Assembly: GCA_012511525.1 (NCBI GenBank)
Contig: JAAZFW010000261.1
Location: 1 to 7,521, forward strand
Direction of reading: 5' to 3'
Length of the DNA: 7,521 bases
Source: Clostridiaceae bacterium
Lineage (GTDB): Bacteria; Bacillota; Clostridia; Saccharofermentanales; UBA5734
This document shows, one piece after another, positions 4,730 through 7,521 of the stretch; position 1 is the stretch's first letter, and every line of letters begins with the position of its first letter. Made by a program: the position numbers and the translations under genes. Under the pieces are notes generated by a model. That model ran no database searches. It was not told the origin of the DNA and saw only the letters and a program-made list of their open reading frames with translations.

Positions 4730-6345
4730 TGGTGCCGTTCTATATCCTGATCCTGGGGCCGGTTCTGGCCGGCCTGGCCTTGCTGGCCCTGCCGCTCAGA
4801 TGGGGCAAGGTGCTGGCGCCGATCAGCCAGATTCCGCTGGCGGTCCTGGCCGGTCAGGCTTTCCTGGCCGTCCGCCGGAATGGCCCGCAGCTTCAGGTGA
4901 TCGGCGGCTGGCCGTCCTCGGTCGGCATCGCCTTGCGCGCCGAGCTGCTGTCCCTCGACCTGGTTATGCTAAGCATCCTGCTCTTTGCCTGCCTGCTGCT
5001 TTATAACGCAGGCAAGCCCTATGTCAACAGGACCTTCCTATTCCTGTTCCTGTCCTTCCAGGGTCTGCTCAACGGCATCTTCCTGTCGTCCGATTTGTTC
5101 AACATCTTCGTTTTGGTCGAAGTGGCCACCGTCGTGATCAGCCTCCTGATCCTGTTCAAGCCCAACAGCGAATCGATCTACGACGGCTCGATCTATTTGC
5201 TGACCAACATCGTCGCGATGACTTTTTTCCTGTTCGGCCTGGGCCTGCTCTATAAAACGACCGGCGCCGTCGATTTCGACAGCCTGAAGCGGGTGATCGC
5301 CAGCTTCGAGGATTCCGAGCGCCTGATCCTGCCCTACGCCTTCCTGATGACCGCCGTCAGCCTCAAGGCTGCCCTGATGCCCCTGTTCAGCTGGCTGCCC
5401 AAGGCCCACGGCACGCCGGGCGCGCCGACGGTTGTCTCGGCCGTCCTGTCCGGCCTCTATGTCAAGGGCGGCGTGTATCTCTTTTTCCGCTTGCAAGACA
5501 TTTTCGAGCCGGTGCTCGATACCCGGAGCCTCTTTCTGGTCCTGGGCCTCATGACCGCCGTGATCGGCTTTGTCCTGGCGATCGCCCAGAAGGACATCAA
5601 GCTGATCCTGGCCTACCACACGGTGTCCCAGATCGGCCTGATCATGACCGGCTTGAACATGGACCACGACTACGCCCGCTATGGCGCGCTCTACCATATC
5701 ATCAACCACGCCATTTTCAAGGCGACGCTCTTTCTGACCGCCGGCCTGGTCATCGAGCACTACAAGACCCGCCAGATCGGCCAGATCCGCGGGGTCTGGC
5801 GTGAGATGCCGGCGGTGGCCCTGGCCAGCCTGCTGGCGATCCTGGGCATCACCGGCGCGCCGCTTTTCAACGGCAGCATGTCCAAAGCCTGGATCATGGT
5901 CGGGGCCGATCAGGCGTGGCTCGGCATCGCCTTGTATGTCATCAACCTGGGCACGGTGATTTCGTTTGTCAAGTATTCCAGCATGCTGTGGGGCAAGGCG
6001 CCGGGAAAAGCCAAAAGGCCCTTCTGGGGCGGGCCGGGGCATCGGCTGCCGGCGCTGGTCTGCCTGTCTTTGGGTACGCTCTGTCTCCTGGGCGGGGTTC
6101 TGAGCGAGCCGATGACACGACTGCTGTTCGGCGTGGCGCTGCCGGTCGACTGGAGCCAGTACGGGCGCAAGACCGTGGTCTTCCTGCTGCTGCTCTTCGC
6201 AGGCACAGCCATCTACCATTTTGGCCTCAAGCGCTGGCGTTACCTGCAGCAGGCCCGGGATCTCGATTTGTCCTTCCACGATATCTGCCTGACCATGGCC
6301 GCATTTTTCGCCGCTCTGGTCATCGTCCTGAAAATATGGTATTGA
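4726..6345 (+). CDS. mnhD: Na+/H+ antiporter large subunit D (MnhD/MrpD/MbhH type, NuoL/M/N homologue)
   Basis: The proton-translocating antiporter-like subunit, 539 residues with about 14 membrane helices. Key charged residues of the family are present: E132 in DLFNIFVLVEVATVV, K214 in TAVSLKAALMPLFSWLPKAH, K226, K247 in LSGLYVKGGV, H298 in AYHTVSQIGLI, H324, H328 and K332 in YHIINHAIFKATLF, and K387 in FNGSMSKAW. These form the proton path and the E-K pairs in MrpD and NuoM. The length fits MrpD/MbhH (about 490-550), not MrpA (about 770-800), and there is no C-terminal MbhD/MbhE part. The ATG overlaps the mnhC stop (ATGA); a second ATG follows at 4729. It is the only large subunit in the operon. 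The last helix ends IVLKIWY just before the stop. Confidence 0.96.
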   Translation: MMVPFYILILGPVLAGLALLALPLRWGKVLAPISQIPLAVLAGQAFLAVRRNGPQLQVIGGWPSSVGIALRAELLSLDLVMLSILLFACLLLYNAGKPYVNRTFLFLFLSFQGLLNGIFLSSDLFNIFVLVEVATVVISLLILFKPNSESIYDGSIYLLTNIVAMTFFLFGLGLLYKTTGAVDFDSLKRVIASFEDSERLILPYAFLMTAVSLKAALMPLFSWLPKAHGTPGAPTVVSAVLSGLYVKGGVYLFFRLQDIFEPVLDTRSLFLVLGLMTAVIGFVLAIAQKDIKLILAYHTVSQIGLIMTGLNMDHDYARYGALYHIINHAIFKATLFLTAGLVIEHYKTRQIGQIRGVWREMPAVALASLLAILGITGAPLFNGSMSKAWIMVGADQAWLGIALYVINLGTVISFVKYSSMLWGKAPGKAKRPFWGGPGHRLPALVCLSLGTLCLLGGVLSEPMTRLLFGVALPVDWSQYGRKTVVFLLLLFAGTAIYHFGLKRWRYLQQARDLDLSFHDICLTMAAFFAALVIVLKIWY

Positions 6346-6350
6346 TCAAG

Positions 6351-6365
6351 CTGGCGCTAAGCCAG
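6351..6365 (+). other. Short inverted repeat between the antiporter operon and the dehydratase gene
   Basis: CTGGC and GCCAG form a 5-bp stem around the loop GCTAA in the 37-base gap after the mnhD stop. There is no T-tract after it; instead the AAGGAG ribosome site of the next gene follows at once. It is too weak for an intrinsic terminator, so read-through into the dehydratase gene is likely. It may be a coincidence. Confidence 0.25.
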
Positions 6366-6382
6366 AAGGAGAGAAGAAAAAG

Positions 6383-7521
6383 ATGACACAAGACTGGATC
6401 CGGATCCATCCTGACGACACCGTCGCCGTCGTCACCTGCGAAACAGCCGCCGGCCAGGATCTGGGCGGCGGCCTGATATCCCGCGACGATATCCCGCTCG
6501 CCCACAAGGTGGCCCTGACCGACCTGGCGCCGGGGGACGCCGTGATCCGCTACGGGGCGCGGCTGGGCACCGCCCGTGTGCCGATCCCCCGCGGCGGCCA
6601 TGTACACGAGCAAAACATTCTGGAGGCGCGGGCACCGGATCTGGACCGGCTGGAGGCCGAACCCTTTGCCGCTCCCTTCGTCTCGCTGCCCCGGCCGGAC
6701 GCAGCTTCGTTTTCCGGGTACCGTAACCCGCATGGCTACGCCGGCACCCGCAACCTGCTGGGTATCATCCCGACGGTCCAGTGCGTCGCCGGGGTGCTCA
6801 ATCAGGCTGTCGATCGCATCCGAGCCGACCTGCTGCCCCGGTACCCGCATGTCGACGGCGTCGTGGTTCTGAACCACGATTATGGCTGCGGCGTGGCCAT
6901 CGACGCGCCGGAAGCCGTGATCCCGATCCGCACCCTGCAGAGCCTGCTCCACCACCCGAACTTCGCCGCCGATCCGCTGGTGGTCGGCCTGGGCTGCGAA
7001 AAGCTGACCCCGCAGCGGCTGATGGGCCCCGAACGCGCCTCGGACGTTCTGATGCTGCAGGACTGCGCCGGCTATGACGCCATGCTGGCGGCCATCCTGG
7101 CCCGTGCGGAGCAAAAGCTGGTCCGGCTCGAAAAGCGCCGCCGCGAAACACTTCCCCTGTCGCAGCTGATCATCGGCGTGCAGTGCGGCGGCAGCGACGC
7201 ATTTTCCGGCATGACCGCCAACCCGGCCGTCGGCATCGCTTCCGACCTGCTGGTCGCATCCGGCGCCACGGTCTTGTTCTCGGAAGTCAGCGAGGTGCGC
7301 GACGCGGTCCATCTGCTGGCATCACGCGCGGCCAGCCCGGAGGTGCGTGCACGCCTGATCGGGGAAATGCGCTGGTATGACCGTTACCTGGCCGCGGGCG
7401 GCGTCGACCGCAGCGCCAATCCGACACCGGGCAACAAGCAAGGCGGCTTGTCCAACATCGTGGAAAAGGCGATGGGTTCGGTAGCCAAGTCCGGCCTGGC
7501 CCCGATCGCCGAGGTGCTCGC
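6383..7521 (+). CDS. garD: Galactarate dehydratase-like protein (GarD/UxaA family), C-terminus cut by window edge
   Basis: The first 379 residues of a sugar-acid dehydratase. GarD removes water from galactarate to give a keto-deoxy-glucarate in hexarate breakdown in the cytoplasm; the related UxaA acts on altronate. Residues about 10-78 form an SAF domain with KVALTDLAPGDAVIRYG and GGHVHEQN (71-78). The catalytic part shows NPHGYAGTRNLLGI (115-128), LLPRYPHVDGVV, NHDYGCG (164-170), GLGCEK (202-207), QCGGSDAFSGMTANPAVG (267-284), EVSEVRDAVHLL and DRSANPTPGNKQGGLSNIVE. These stretches agree closely with what I recall of E. coli GarD (523 residues) and less well with UxaA, though HVH in the SAF domain is UxaA-like. 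Roughly a quarter of the protein is missing. The start ATG has AAGGAG (6366-6371) 11 bases upstream. The 37-base gap to mnhD, with no terminator, suggests co-transcription. The substrate is not certain. Confidence 0.9.
   Translation, partial: MTQDWIRIHPDDTVAVVTCETAAGQDLGGGLISRDDIPLAHKVALTDLAPGDAVIRYGARLGTARVPIPRGGHVHEQNILEARAPDLDRLEAEPFAAPFVSLPRPDAASFSGYRNPHGYAGTRNLLGIIPTVQCVAGVLNQAVDRIRADLLPRYPHVDGVVVLNHDYGCGVAIDAPEAVIPIRTLQSLLHHPNFAADPLVVGLGCEKLTPQRLMGPERASDVLMLQDCAGYDAMLAAILARAEQKLVRLEKRRRETLPLSQLIIGVQCGGSDAFSGMTANPAVGIASDLLVASGATVLFSEVSEVRDAVHLLASRAASPEVRARLIGEMRWYDRYLAAGGVDRSANPTPGNKQGGLSNIVEKAMGSVAKSGLAPIAEVL

Noticed and set aside
5038..6279. A 413-codon minus-strand open frame
   Set aside because: It lies opposite mnhD, is rich in Q, D, H and G without any family pattern, and the sense frame is a fully conserved antiporter subunit.
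2102..6345. Calling the operon a membrane-bound hydrogenase
   Set aside because: Only the antiporter arm (mbhA-H equivalents) is present. No NiFe large subunit, small subunit or ferredoxin-like subunit is seen, and the next gene is a dehydratase.
6320..7312. A 330-codon minus-strand open frame
   Set aside because: It lies opposite the GarD-like gene, whose motifs are unmistakable. The antisense product shows no recognisable domain.

Overview
The window looks like chromosomal DNA of a GC-rich anaerobic bacterium, most likely a high-GC member of the Bacillota (Clostridia-like). The evidence is indirect: a DUF4358-type lipoprotein paired with an MBOAT acyltransferase, strong GAGGTG-type ribosome binding sites, a consensus sigma-A/sigma-70 promoter, and an Mrp/Mbh-type antiporter with separately encoded MbhD and MbhE. 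The lineage call is an inference and needs a database search.

Layout. On the minus strand, bases 1930 to 1 carry a small lipoprotein (DUF4358-like), followed after 15 bases by an AlgI/MBOAT-family membrane O-acyltransferase whose last residues lie off the left edge. A divergent intergenic region of about 170 bases (1931-2101) holds one clear plus-strand promoter (extended -10 TATAAT at 2044-2049), an imperfect inverted repeat across its -35 side, and a small hairpin in the leader of the lipoprotein mRNA. On the plus strand, 2102-6345 is a tight eight-gene operon with overlaps or gaps of at most 4 bases: mnhE, mnhF, mnhG, mbhD (DUF4040), mbhE, mnhB, mnhC, mnhD. After 37 bases comes a galactarate dehydratase-like gene (GarD/UxaA family), open at the right edge (6383-7521).

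How the genes work together. The eight plus-strand genes encode one membrane complex expected to exchange cytoplasmic Na+ for H+ across the cytoplasmic membrane. The gene order is that of the archaeal mbhA-H antiporter module, but no hydrogenase genes follow. The MrpA C-terminal region is split into two small proteins, and the large N-terminal (NuoL-like) half of MrpA is absent. Only one large antiporter-like subunit (MnhD) is present. The close spacing of the dehydratase gene suggests it may be read from the same promoter, but the functional link is unknown. The minus-strand pair is a separate unit, probably for cell-envelope or exopolysaccharide O-acylation.

No tRNA, rRNA, CRISPR array, insertion sequence or phage gene was seen. 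Apart from the divergent intergenic region, the window is almost entirely coding. The most unusual points are the stand-alone, single-large-subunit Mbh-like antiporter, a soluble C-terminal extension of about 105 residues on the MbhD protein, and the overlap of the -10 element with the most upstream possible mnhE start codon.
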